DNA of 64,000 bases, taken from Undaria pinnatifida (Eukaryota; Sar; Phaeophyceae; Laminariales; Alariaceae). The position numbers and the translations under genes are program-made. Shown here in pieces: positions 33,715-45,600 of this stretch. The stretch spans positions 2,148,501 through 2,212,500 of the forward strand of contig JABAKD010000002.1 in the NCBI GenBank assembly GCA_012845835.1, read 5' to 3'. The stretch's first letter is position 1. Every line of letters begins with the position of its first letter. The notes beneath the pieces are model-generated. The model saw only the letters and a list, made by a program, of their open reading frames with translations, ran no database searches and was not told where the DNA came from.

Positions 33715-34070
33715 AGAGGTAGTATTAGTGAGAGATCTGAATTCAATAATCGGGAAGGCAAGCGACCCAAATGACAACATTGGACAACATGGGGAAGTAA
33801 CAAATAATAGGAATGGGGCGGAGATGTTGGAATTCCTTAGGATCAACGAGATGAAGACGTTGAACGATAGAGTAAAGAAGGCAGGGCCAGAATGGACTAT
33901 TATTATACAGTGCATACAAAAGGGAGAGTTATCCGTCCTTGACTTCATAGAAATATATATTGGAAATCGTAAGGAAACGGAAATAGATGTATGCGCACAG
34001 TGGACGTAGAAAGTACTGACCACTGTCTAGTATGGACGGAGAGTCAACAGACGAAAGGAGTCAAGAACAG
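33715..34070 (+). pseudogene. Endonuclease-domain remnant of the decayed LINE
   Basis: Frame 33728-34009 reads LNSIIGKASDPNDNIGQ, then EMLEFLRINEMKTLNDR, and a neighbouring frame from 33991 continues with STDHCLVWTES, equivalent to the conserved SDH motif. One frameshift and at least one stop separate the parts, so this is not functional. Confidence 0.75.
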
Positions 34071-34939
34071 ATTCAGTAGGGAAATTGTACATATGATGGA
34101 GAATAGATTGACGAGAAGTCAAAGAGAAACTACAAGAGTTCCAAGAGATGACCAAAAATGCGGAACGTTTTTCCGAGCTGTCGGAAAACACAGGCTACAA
34201 CAAAGAACGACAGATAACGAGATAGCGCAGGAGACAGGATTATAGAAGGGTGGGAGCAATTGGTCAAAGAAGACAGCAAGTAAAATAATAGGGAAGAAGT
34301 TGATAATATGCATCAGAGGTGGGACGATGAACTAAAAGAGGCCATAAGAGTAAGGAGAGAGGTATACGCAAGGTATACACTGAGTAAAACTACGGCAGGA
34401 TGGGAGGAGTATCGTACGGATAGAAATAAGGTAAAAGAGATGGTAGAGCAGAAGAAGGGATTATAGTATGCAGATTATAAAACAAACGAGGGCTTTGATG
34501 GCAGGATGGAGCAGATATGGTTAAGGATAAAATGAATACTGGGTCAACAAGCAGGCGAGGTAGACGCGGGAATAGCTACATTAAGAGCGCAGAGCGGTAT
34601 AATGGTTAGTAGCTTGAAGAGGAAGAGGGAAATACTTGTAGAGCATGCAAGGAACGCCCACAGCCATCGAAACTCTCGACGCGGAATTCAAGACGGAAAT
34701 CAACGCGTGGGCAGAGGCGAACGCAGGTGCGCCAGAAAGGGAAATCCGTGGTTGAGACGGGTTACAGAGAGAGTTCACCAGAGGAGAAGTAATAAGAAGT
34801 GTGTAGCCAATCTTGAGAATGTAGAAAGGAAGCGGGGGCAGATGAAATAGTGCATGAGTTTAACAAGTACGGGGGAGAAGGTATGCTTCCCATGATGGTT
34901 ATGCTGTATAATTGGATATATATGGAAAAATGAGTACGC

Positions 34940-35760
34940 GCCTAGGAGGTGGAGAGAAGGGGTAGTGGTAAACTTATTCAAGAAAGGAGATAAGGCTGAC
35001 CCGGGGAGCTACCAAAGGATAACGCTATTGGGCACCGTAGGAGAAACATTCTGTAAGATTTTGAACGATAGAACGGGAACATTGTTGGAGAAGGACGAAA
35101 TAATAAGCGAAGGGCAAGCGGGGTTTATGGCCAAATCGTAGCTGCGTAGACGATGTGTACACATGATTAGGTAATAATAGACATTTATTAGGAAATATGA
35201 TTCAAGGTAGGAAAGATGCCGGGTCTTACGACGTATGCTTTTTTCTTCCTAGATGTACAAAAGACCTATCTATGTCACAATATATATGGATGAATGGTTG
35301 GTGGAAACAATGTATCTGGGAAATTGGGATCCGCGGGAAAGCGTTGAAAATAATGGTTAAAAAGATGGCGGAATGTGCGAGAAGTAAGTGCTGTGGGTGA
35401 TGCTGCACGGGGAAACATATATAAATACGTAGATATTTCACAAGGAGTTGCACAGGGATGTACACTATCACCCAACATATTCAAGATATTTATTAATGAC
35501 ATGATAGCAGCAGTCGAAGCGGCAAAACAAGGAGTCACGATGGGAGGAAGATACGGTGTCGGGGTTGATGTTTGCGGGTGATTTCGTGGGGATATCGGAA
35601 ACACCCCCCCCCCCGAAGGGCTGAGGAAACAGATAGAAAAGGCACTAGAGTACACCAGGAAATGGAGAGTGACAGCGAACGTAAAAATGGCGCAGTAGTT
35701 GTATGCAACAAAGATAAGATTAATCCGGAAACTTTGAAAATGGAAGAGGGAAGAAGATAA
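34940..35760 (+). pseudogene. Reverse-transcriptase remnant of the decayed LINE
   Basis: Reading across several frames gives RT blocks in order: LFKKGDKADPGSYQRITLLG, ISEGQAGF, VDISQGVAQGCTLSPNIF, a disrupted FADD block and LEYTRKWRV. Stops and frameshifts occur between almost every block. A run of ten C near 35607 interrupts one of them. Confidence 0.78.
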
Positions 35761-36636
35761 CCTACCGATCGTACACCAGTGTATGCACCTTGGCGTAGAG
35801 ATCTCGAAGGACTGCTCTTGGGATGCACACACAGTGGCAGCAACAGGAAAGAGAGTAGTTACAGGTAGGCAAGACGGATGCGATCCCAACAGACTCGCAC
35901 TTTGAACCTAGGATTGAAATATGCCTGCTGATTAATAATGCGATTGTACTAACGCTAGACTATGCAGAAGTATGGGAAAGGAACGCGAAGTTCGTCAAAC
36001 AACTGGAAACAGTGCTTGACAGCAGCGAGACAGATACTACGATGCTCAAGTACGACCGGTAATACGGCATTAAGAGCAGAACTAGGAATGTACCCACTTT
36101 AAGCAAATAAAGATGTGTGAAAGTTTAAATGACAATATAAATTGGTAAGGAATATGCCAGAAAAGAGTTTGCCAGCCATAGCTGATAGGGGTGTATGTGA
36201 GAACATAACAAAAAGGGCGAATTGGAATAAAGTGGAATAATGTAGTCGAGAAGATATGGAAGGATACAAGGGGAGATCAAGAAGAGCTTCTATCTAGAGA
36301 ATCGTTTGGCGGGTGCAATACAGAAGTAAAAGAAATAATAGAAAAAAGGGAAAGGCAAGCGCTAAGAAATAAGGTGAAAGAGGAGAAGCACTTGGAGATA
36401 TACGGGGAGTTGAGGGAAGATGTCGGAACGAAAACGTTTTTGCACGGCCCAATGGACTACACGAATAAGCTGAAACTGCGATTTTGTGAAGGGGACCTGG
36501 ACCTACCAGAAAGAGGAAAGCGATATTCCAGTAGTCGGGGGGAGGTGGGCGTGGTGGCAGATGTGTGCCCGTGTGGCACAACAATAAAGAGAAGGACTCA
36601 CATTGTAGGATAACGTGAAACATACAAGGAACGGGT

Positions 36637-38460
36637 TGTTGTTGTTGTTGTTGTTGTTGTTGTTCTCAAATTAACTCGGATAACAAAGTCCGTGGTCACA
36701 GGACAGGCTCTAGTCACTCTGGAGTGGAGGAGTACCCCAGTGAAAAGCGCAAACAAACCAAAGGTGGTACACGCATAGTCTATATCATGGCTGACGCAAT
36801 TCATGCCTCCGCCATAAAAATACGAAGAATGAAATCGGGAGTCAGCCTACGATGTGTCAGGTCCATACTGGTACGGCTCGCTACTCGCGCCTGAAAATCC
36901 GACTGCACCGCTTGCCACCCCGAAAATAGACTACAACGCATATATTACACACGTAGTACCTATCGCTACGCATACGCAGGCCAGACTCCAGTCGTTTGGA
37001 AAGAAAGCAAAAGAAAATAACAAAGAGGAGAAAATAAGAGAAACAAGACAAAACAATACCTGGTACAAAACAAAGCGAAAAAAGGATATATGTGTAGGAG
37101 GAGGAAATGAGGAAATTGGACGAATGTGACATGGAAGAGTTTGGTACACCAGAAAGTACCAAGGAAACCATCGATATCCTAGGAGATAGATGATGGCCAC
37201 AGGCGGCGAAACAGGAAGGGGATAGGATACGCAAACAATTTTGATGTGATATATGGAAAAAGCCTCATGAGCGCCCAAATAAATGTTGGAGGTGTCTACT
37301 AGTTGTAGAAGAACGATGTTCTGTCTCGAAAAGACCACGTGGTCAATGGTCAAATGACTAAGCCAGGCAACAAGTGAGTACACCCCCCATGACTAGTGGA
37401 AGAGGGTGACATCGCCAGTTAGCTAGTTCTATGGCGGTCTCGGGCTGTCTCTAGAAGCGAAACTCCCATCGACCAACATGACGGACCTTCAAAATATTCA
37501 ATACACCATTCAGGCTTTTTCCAAACGAGGGCGATAGAAACGGTTGCACCGATTCTGCACGACGACCCGGTTGAAAGTATTCTAGAATGCCCACAACTTT
37601 CAAGACGATGATGGCCAAACCCAGACTCCAGTCTCTTGGGCATGACGCCCCTCCTCCCCCCCCCCCCAACCTTCCCGTCTTTCCCCCTCCCCCCTCCCCC
37701 CTCCCCCCTCCCCCCTCCCCCCTTCCCCCTACCCCCTTCCCCCTTCCCCCTCCCCCCTCCCCCCTCCCCCCTCCCCCCTCCCCCCTCCCCCCTCCCCCCT
37801 CCCCCCTCCCCCCTCCCCCCTCCCCCCTCCCCCCTCCCCCCTCCCCCCTCCCCCCCTCCCCCCTCCCCCCTCCCCCCTCCCCCCTCCCCCCTCCCCTCCC
37901 CCTCCCCCCTCCCCCCTCCCCCCTCCCCCCTCCCCCCTCCCCCCTCCCCCCTCCCCCCTCCCCCCTCCCCCCTCCCCCCTCCCCCCTCCCCCTCCCCCCT
38001 CCCCCCTCCCCCCCCCTCCCCCCTCCCCCCTCCTCCCTCCCCCTCTCCCCCTCTCCCCCCCCCTTCCCCCTCCCCCCGGCCGCTTAGAGGTGCCAACGGT
38101 GAATGGCGCTGCCGCAGCCTTTGCGCGTCGCTCTGCAGCTTTGCGTCTCTCCGTTTCATGCCAATTCCGCATGAACAACTCGGCTCCCTCCTCTACTCGT
38201 CGAAACCATCTGCCAGCCTTCTGAGCAGCCTTTCGCTATCCTTCGAATTTCATTCCAAAGACCGACATATCCTCCTTTAGATGATCCATCCAGTCTTTCT
38301 CTTGCCCCCCTGAGTAGCCCTTACCCCCAACATACTCCCGAAACATCACCCTCTGTCGCAGACGCTCCTCCCCCATACGTGCTACGAATCCCGCAAACAA
38401 TATCCTCCGTTTGCGCACTATCGCCTCTATGCTCTCGGAATCTGTCTTGGCAAGCGCGTT
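36637..38460 (-). mobile_element. 5'-truncated copy of the 7.5-12.2 kb retrotransposon
   Basis: Minus-strand copy that keeps only the C-terminal part of the ORF (38460 down to about 38080), the C-rich minisatellite, the 3' UTR and the (AAC)n end ((TTG)n at 36637-36663 on the plus strand). It matches the full-length element closely (for example GEERLRQRVMF against GEERLPQRVMF) but has a TGG to TAG stop just after KFEG at about 38236. Relative to the full-length element, the part at 37388-37578 carries dispersed repeat 5. Homology stops at 38458-38460, where dispersed repeat 2 sequence begins. Confidence 0.85.
37660..38075. repeat. Expanded (CCCCCCTC)n minisatellite
   Basis: About 400 bp of nearly perfect CCCCCCTC units with a few CCCCTC and CCCCCTTC variants. 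In the full-length element the same position has only about 110 bp. On the element's sense strand this is (GAGGGGGG)n, with strong G-quadruplex potential. Long translations across it are Gly/Arg/Glu or Pro/Leu/Ser low complexity and are not genes. Confidence 0.93.
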
Positions 38461-38600
38461 GAAAGATATTGATCGGTGGCTCCCCTGGATGTTGTCAGGG
38501 TCAACAGGATGATTTTCGATAACAATACAGTAATTATGTGCACTGATACTACAAAAACCGCATTGAGGGTAGATATTATAGTAGAGAACGTACCAGCTAC
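38460..38600 (+). repeat. Dispersed repeat 2, fragment
   Basis: Shares GATCGGTGGCTCCCCTGGA, TGTCAGGGTCAACAGG and the following A/T-rich part with other copies. It abuts the truncated retrotransposon. Confidence 0.5.
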
Positions 38601-39183
38601 GCTACGAGGTGTGAAAATAACGACAAACAAACGCCGCGAAGCGAGCGTTGGTTCATCAACATAGCACCAACATAGCACCAGACTTTCCGCACGGAGAGTA
38701 ATCGCGTCAGTTCGATAGATACACTGGAACACTGGAGCCAAAATATATGCTGCCGTTCAGGTTGTGATGCGCGCATGATCATGCGGTGCAAGCGGAGAGA
38801 TATGGGCATGATCGTGTGTTTGGTGATGATCGTAGACGATGAGGATACGGGCAGTGAGATCATGTGCTGTGCAGAGCGGCGCCGTCGAGCGCAGCAGCGT
38901 AAGTGTCCTGGTGCGTGGCGCAGCGCTGGCTTTATGAGCTGTCGGTGTGTTTACTGAGGACGCTTGGAGATCGCGGTTTGACACCTTGACACCCTTGAAT
39001 CTGTTGATAGCAAGCAGAAGAAGAGCCCTTTGACGCGATTGAAAAGATCGGTCTCCGAGTGGAGTATCATGTGGGAAGAGTGTTCAAAAACGCTAAGGGC
39101 TTGTGATTGGTTGTCGAAAAGGTGCAGGAGTACATGATTGGTCAAATATCAGGGGGAGGGAAACAAACTGCTGCCGCATTTCC

Positions 39184-39193
39184 TCTATACAAA
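39184..39193 (+). promoter_or_regulatory. Possible TATA-like element upstream of the ferredoxin-domain gene
   Basis: CTATACAAAA lies about 85 bases before the start codon. If it is the TATA element, transcription would begin about 55 nt upstream of the ATG. This is position-based inference only; no transcript evidence exists here. Confidence 0.25.
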
Positions 39194-39270
39194 ACCCGTC
39201 GAATTTCGCCGCCTAACCTGGCTGCGTGTTCTGTCGTGGTGTGTTGGGTACTCGTAGCGACAAAAGGGCC

Positions 39271-39624
39271 ATGCCCGTGAGACCGCGAGCAAGACCCGCT
39301 GTCGGAGGAGGAGTGCCATGCGTAAGAGTGGGAACCCTGGGGGCTCTGGGGGCCTTCGCTGCTGCGGGATATCGGTCAATAGCAGTGCACGGCTTCGTTG
39401 TTCCTCGGGCGATATCCGGTCTTGATGCTGCAGGTGTTCGTCCTGCTGGTGCTGCTTCCGCTGCTGTAGCAACAGCAACCCCTTTCGCCATCTCGGCAAG
39501 GGCGGTGTCGAAGGGTCAGGGGTTGCGGCGTCGTTGCGAGGTCGCGCGGAGGGGAATTCGGAAGGGTTCGGCGGTGCAGCTGAGGGCTTCGATGGACGAC
39601 GATGATGACGATGAATTCGACGCG
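39271..39624 (+). CDS. Ferredoxin-domain gene exon 1: plastid leader
   Basis: ATG at 39271, the first in frame; the frame is open further upstream without another ATG. 118 codons, ending in phase 0 at EFDA|GTGAGA. It codes the basic N-terminus MPVRPRARPA, a hydrophobic segment (GTLGALGAFAAAG), the VHGFVVP cleavage-type motif, an Ala/Arg/Ser-rich transit-like region and the start of an acidic run (DDDDDDEFD). Confidence 0.83.
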
Positions 39625-42600
39625 GTGAGATAAAAACGAGTGCTGTCTTCTTCAATCTGTAGACATGCACACGTCAGCATGTGCCCCGCCCACACGTCCA
39701 CATATCTGTATTGACTGAAGATTAATGGTCTCATGTGTAGAACATGAAGCAGCTGTTGCAGACAGGTGCGGGCATACTGCATGAGCGTTGACTGCGTACG
39801 GCGGGGGTAGTGCGGCGTGTTGTGTTTTGTGTCTGGTGTGTCTCAGCTGAAGCTCGCTGCCGCTGCCCTAATGATGTGGGTCTGTGTGCCTCCCGAAAGC
39901 CCCCGCTGAAGAGGACTCTACAAGTATTCAGGACAAATGGCCGGACCTTCGAGCTCACGAAGCCACCTACAAACATATACCGGCCTCCTCTGCTGCTGCT
40001 GATGCAAGATGACATGTTTTTTTTCAGGATTTTTACAACGTGCCGCTGCTGTAAGCATAGCTCGTCGGGAAGCCCTCGGCGACCGGTAGCCACTACCCCT
40101 CGCGAGAAACACTCTTCGTTGCCCTAATGGCATGTGTTTACACAGCGATCGAAAGGAGAGGGGTCTACGAGTAGTCCACAGCGAAAGGCACTCACAGAGA
40201 GAGCATTCAGGGCGCTATGTACCGTACGTACGGAACTACTGATTGCCAATTTAGCAATCTGTAGTTCCGCACGTCCGTACGTAGCGCCCTTCTGCACCGC
40301 CGTAGTAATCCTGCTATGCCAACAAGGTGGTATTGTGAAAAAGGTGGTGTTATGTATCATAGGGTAAGGTTTGAATTGCTGGAACCCATTGCGACCGACC
40401 GTCGACGCCGCCCCCCTTTACTTAACATGTCAAATAACTCGGGAAGGAGGGGCGGTCATTGATATCTGTACTGTGGTTTTTGGTTTCATTGCTCTTGTTT
40501 CACTGCATGCCCGCGGGTCGTCACTCTGACAGCACTCCAGACAGCAGGCGCGTTCGTCTATACTCACGATTACCGTGCGGTTCGTACGGTGCAGGCAGCC
40601 CAACCGCTGTAGTTTGTAGCCGCGAGTTGGTTAGTTGTGGGGACGGGGGAACTCTATGCTGTAGTTGAGTGGATACCCGTGGCCATGTGAGTTCAGTTTG
40701 CCCATTTGACCTTTTCACTTGTGCACCTTCTTCCGTATCGTGCGTTTTTAGGCGGGAAAGCGTAGTATTTCCCTGACGAATTTTGATTTCACTTGGTTTT
40801 TCGGATCTTCGTAGGGCTCCAGCACCTTTGTGTGACCACGGACTCTAGATTTTTGACAAGAGTTAATGTGAGAAAACAACAACAACAACAACTCTAGGCT
40901 GTCTGCCCGTACCTAGTGCTGCTGCTGTGCATGATAGTAATCCGAGATGCGATGGCCCGGTGTCTTGTTGGTTGAGGCCTTAGTCGTCGGGGTGCTGTAC
41001 GATGTAGTCCGTCTGCGTACCCAACTGCTGTGGTGCTGGTGCTGGACGTAGTATATGCTCGCGTTCGACCAAGGTGATTCATCTGACCATACCGTTGGCG
41101 CGTCCTCGCATATCATAGGAGTGTGGACGGACTAACTGTTGGCGTGAATGATAGTTGCAGTTTATTGTAGGAAATTGAGACTTGAAGGTATACATTATGA
41201 TCGGGATATTTTTTTATAGCACATCGTCTGAGGTAGCAGGCACCTCTAGTGACGCAATACCTGGTATGTGCCTAGTTCCAGGTATGCAACAGATACCGGT
41301 ATGCAACACCTTGTCCTCGTACGGGAATGCCCTCCGAGCGTACCTCGTACTCGAATTGCTTACGGGTACGCCGCTAGATCGCGTACATGCTGCAACTTGC
41401 AACCTTTGTTGGAGACACAGCAGTTCTCCAATGCTTCGCCAGATCCTGGAGACGATACACGAGTGATACAGCAAGAATTTTTATTTCTTCGAGTATACAA
41501 CACCCTCGACCGACGCATCGTCGCTCAGCTTGCTAAGTTAGGCCGAGCTCACGGAACGCAGCAACAGCAGAATCCAATGCCTGGTACACGAAACAAATTT
41601 CGAAATCATATACCTGGTACGGGTAATACGTGAATTGAAAAATGGTCAACTGCAGCAAGTACCACCAGTAAACAAGCGCTGCTTTTTGTAGACGAAAAGG
41701 GGTTCCGGTCGTAACATTGCCATTTCCAAGCACCCTGCCCGCCGCTATTAACTGCTGTACTGCCATACCAGGTACCATGACATGGTGGTATGCTGCAATC
41801 GTTCCAGCCCCGCTGCAAGTACCGCCCTTGGCATCAGAGAAGCACCCTGTAGATCCATATCAATACAGTGGGTATCCCGATTTACGAGCGCCCCGTGACA
41901 AGCCGAAACAAGCGCTCTAAGAGCTCTTATTTGCAGTGGGAAATATATAGCTTTTAGTATAGGCGGGACATGCAGATTTTACCGCCCTTAACGCCTTCTC
42001 AAATTGGAAACCCGTGTTCGGCGAAAAATTACTTGGAGTGAGCATAGGGGGGGTTGGGGCTCTAGTGGGGGTACGTCCCGATCGCTCTCATCCTGGACCC
42101 TCTTGAATCGGGGTATTCGCCGTATCATAGCGTGAACGTGCATCCTTCAACAACAGCAGTACAGGACAAGACACACAATAACAATAAAAAACAGAAATGC
42201 CAACTCAGGCTGTGTTTCTTGTGTGGAAGAATGGCGTTCCACTCTTAACTTCAACACAACGACTAAAGGGTTTCTTGTGTTCCTGTAAAAATCCCTTGGT
42301 TTTACTTTTCCAAAAAAAAAAAAAAAAAAAAAAAAAAAATGTGATTGGCCCTTGTCACTACGCAGCCCAATAAGCGAATGCGTTGCACGTCGTACGTCGT
42401 ACGGTACAGCAGTACAACTCTCATTTCGGCCCAGGCCCAGGCTCAAGCATTATTATGCGAAACGAATTGCTTTCTATGACCAAATTTCAGCACGAAAATG
42501 AGGTTCTTGTGTTTCGTGCAGACGTCGAGTCAGCGTTTCTTATCTCCAACTTCTGAAACTGCCGTCGCGTATGATATTATATTGAAGTATAAAAATATAT

Positions 42601-45600
42601 TATGGGAATAAAAAACACTCCAGCTGTGAGATCGAATATTTTGTCGAAACTCATCTTTGCAAGCTGTGTGTGATACTCCGATCGTGCGTATTACGGGTTG
42701 TGTGTCCTACGCCGGCGACTCCCCTTGCAACTACAATGTAGCTATCAGGGTCAACAGGGTGATCTCAGTCAGTCTGTGCGCGTAAACTACAAAACCCTTT
42801 TCTGAGGGGGACAAAAAGTATATATCGTGTTTGTAGTATCGGTTTTCCCTACACTGGTGCGCACAAGACTCTTATTGCCCCGCTTTGCTGAAGCTCAACA
42901 CCATGGAAAAGGAGTTACTCTCTTGAGGTGGGCGCGTGCCTCAAACATATTCTTGTCTTCACTGAGTGCATGGGCACGTGCCTAGCTAACGGAATGCCCG
43001 TGCCGTGCCTCCCTGGCTACATTAGCCCAACCGCTTTGTCTACCTAACGCAGCTGCGACGCTTTCCTGCTGCTGCTGTTAGTGTTTGCATTCGCCCTTTG
43101 GGGGGGAAATCGCTTGATGTTTGTGTGGGATCATTCTTGCAGTGGTATAGAGGGTTTATGCTGTATAAGAGTTACGTGCCTTGCTAAAGCGGGCGTTCTG
43201 CTTTCCTAATGCAGTTTCTTCTTAATACTGTAGGGTGTTGTAGACACGTGCACTATTGGACAGCTGTGCGTATGGGTTTTATCTAGTACAGCAACCTACT
43301 GTAGTAGTACAGTTGGTGATCAACGAAATAACGGGCTTGCTTGTTTTTTCTTGATAAATTATCGTAATTTTCGTTGTATGACCTTTAGATGGCGTACTAA
43401 AACCTATTGGTATATTTTTTCTTGGTCCTTTATTAATAGTATAATGCTGAAACCAAACCGAACTGTTTCGCACACTAAAAATAATTTACTTTTTGTTTGT
43501 GTAAAATTTGTTAGGCGTAATCTGAAGCCCATAAACCTTGCCTATACCTCATTTATAATTAAAATATCATCGACACATGTCAGCTGTGAGTTGATAAATT
43601 TAGGGTCAATACTCATCCTTGCAAGCTGCGTGATACACCGGCCGCTCGTTTGTCCTACGGATCTTGTCAGGGTGAAAAACATCAACAGCAAACATTATTA
43701 CAAGGGCAACGGTCAAATGGGGGTGCGTATACCACCTGCTTTTTGGGACAATTGGGGATATATGGGCGGTACCCGGCCGCGGGAGGCACTCGCGCATGCC
43801 CCAGACTGCCCCAAAAGCTGTTCTGACGCGCTAGAAAGGTGCCCGCAGACCTTGCCGAGCACGCGCGTCTTTTTCTTTTTTGAGCACGTTGTTGGGGCTG
43901 ACGGGACCGCTGCTGACGCGAGGTCTTACGGATCCCCCTTTTTGACCACTCGTTGGGGGGGTATGCCCCCGCAAATCTACTGAATGCATGTAGTACCCCC
44001 GCGTGACCATCTTTTCACCCCACTTGACCGAAATCGTACCACCAATAAAAGCCCCAGAAGCAGGTACAAACACATCTACACGTCACCGTATACAACAGCC
44101 CGGATAGCCCAACGAAGGGCCGAACAACCGGCAGTTGCGAGTAGTCGCGATCGATTTCTTCGGGAAATAAAACACGAAGAACCCAACAAGCAGTCTTTGG
44201 AGTCAAACGTTAGGTTACATATCTGAACATACATTTTTTTTTGCAAGTTGGGAAGGAAGAAAACCAAACAAGAAACAGAACAAGTACCCCTGCTTCTGCT
44301 GTGTAAAAAGGAGGGTTGGTCCTTATATCTCGTACGTCGTGCCAGGGGTTGTTTTACTCGTTGATTTGTTGGGTCTACGTCTTCCTTTATTTTCGGTTGT
44401 TTCTTGTCTCACATACGTACTGTATGCCTGATACATGATGGGAAACGCCACGTACGACTACAAACGTACGAGCACAAACTATCCTGCTGTACTACCGCCG
44501 CTGCTTGCTGTCGTTGTCGGGTTTCGATTGGTTTGTGTTTGTTCTCCTTGTCTTCCCTCCTTGCTATCTTGTGTGGCGGGGGAACTTCCAGCAGAGGTCG
44601 ACATGTTGTCAAGGAGATGGCATGCCTGCCTTCACGCGTCTGTCCGTGGTGCTGGCTGTCGCCGTGTGTCTGTTGCTGTCCGCTCGCTGCTGGAGCTTGA
44701 AGGCGGTGTCTCCTTTGCTCTTCTTTTCGCATCACCCACCACCAACCCCGTTACAGCAGAAGCAGTGTTTTTTTTTTAATCTGTTTCTTGTTTGGTTTCT
44801 TCCTTCCTAATTTGCAAATATTTGTACGTTTAGATATAACCAACAAGCATTTGATTACAAAGACTGCTGTTTGGTTCTTCGTGTTTCATTTCCAAAAGAA
44901 ATCGATCGCGACTACTCGCAACTGCCGGTTGTTCGGCCCTTCGTTGGGCTATCCGGGCTGTTGTATGCGGTGACGTGTAGATGTGTTTGTGCCTGCTTCT
45001 GGGGCTTTCATTGGTGGTACGATTTCGGTCAAGTGGGGTGAAAAGATGGTCCCGCGGGGGTACTACATGCATTCAGTAGATTTGCGGGGGCATACCCCCC
45101 CAACGAATGGTCATAAAGGGGGATCCGTAAGACCTCGCGTCAGCAGCGGTCCCGTTAGCCCCAACAACGTGCTCAAAAAACAAAAAGGCGTGCGTGCTCG
45201 GCAAGGTCTGCGGGCACTTTGCTAGCGCGTCAGAAGTGCTTTTGGGGCAGTCTGGGGCACGTGCGAGTGCCTCCCGCGGCCGGGTACCGCCCATATATCC
45301 CCAATTGTCCCAAAAAGCAGGTGGTATACGTACCCCCATTTGACCGTTGCCCTTGTAATAATGTTGCTACTACTATTAATAGTAGTAAAGTACTTTTTCC
45401 GAAGGTAATAATTTACTGTGTTATGCTTCGTCAGTGTTGATTAACATCTATGAATCGGTGGCATATGACATCCAATGCTAAAAGCCGTACACTTTACTTG
45501 TATTGTTCTTTTCAATATAGCGTTCTGAAAAACCGTATAGCTGAACAATAATCGTATAATCAAGGACAAGTTGATGGGCTTATGATCAGAAATATTGTGT

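Larger units (their letters stand above)
33600..36632 (+). mobile_element. Decayed non-LTR retrotransposon, second family
   Basis: Plus-strand remains of a LINE with many frameshifts and stops, A-rich and unlike the GC-rich element at 7.5-12 kb. The endonuclease C-terminus is at about 33617-34070 (DLNSIIGKASD and STDHCLVW). Reverse transcriptase pieces follow: VVNLFKKGDKADPGSY near 34972, EGQAGF near 35112, SQGVAQGCTLSPNIFKIFIND near 35440, a broken FADDF near 35570. The C-terminal Cys/His segment is near 36560-36612 (CPCGTTIKRRTHIVG). It is cut at its 3' end by the (TTG)n tail of the element copy at 36637, which suggests that the latter inserted into or beside it. Confidence 0.8.

Noticed and set aside
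37419-38280. Long Gly/Glu and Pro/Leu frames on both strands
   Set aside because: Translations of the C-rich minisatellite joined to the truncated LINE end.
43984-45072. Two related 80-codon frames in the foldback arms as a conserved gene pair
   Set aside because: The arms are near-identical DNA, so shared frames are expected and do not show coding selection.
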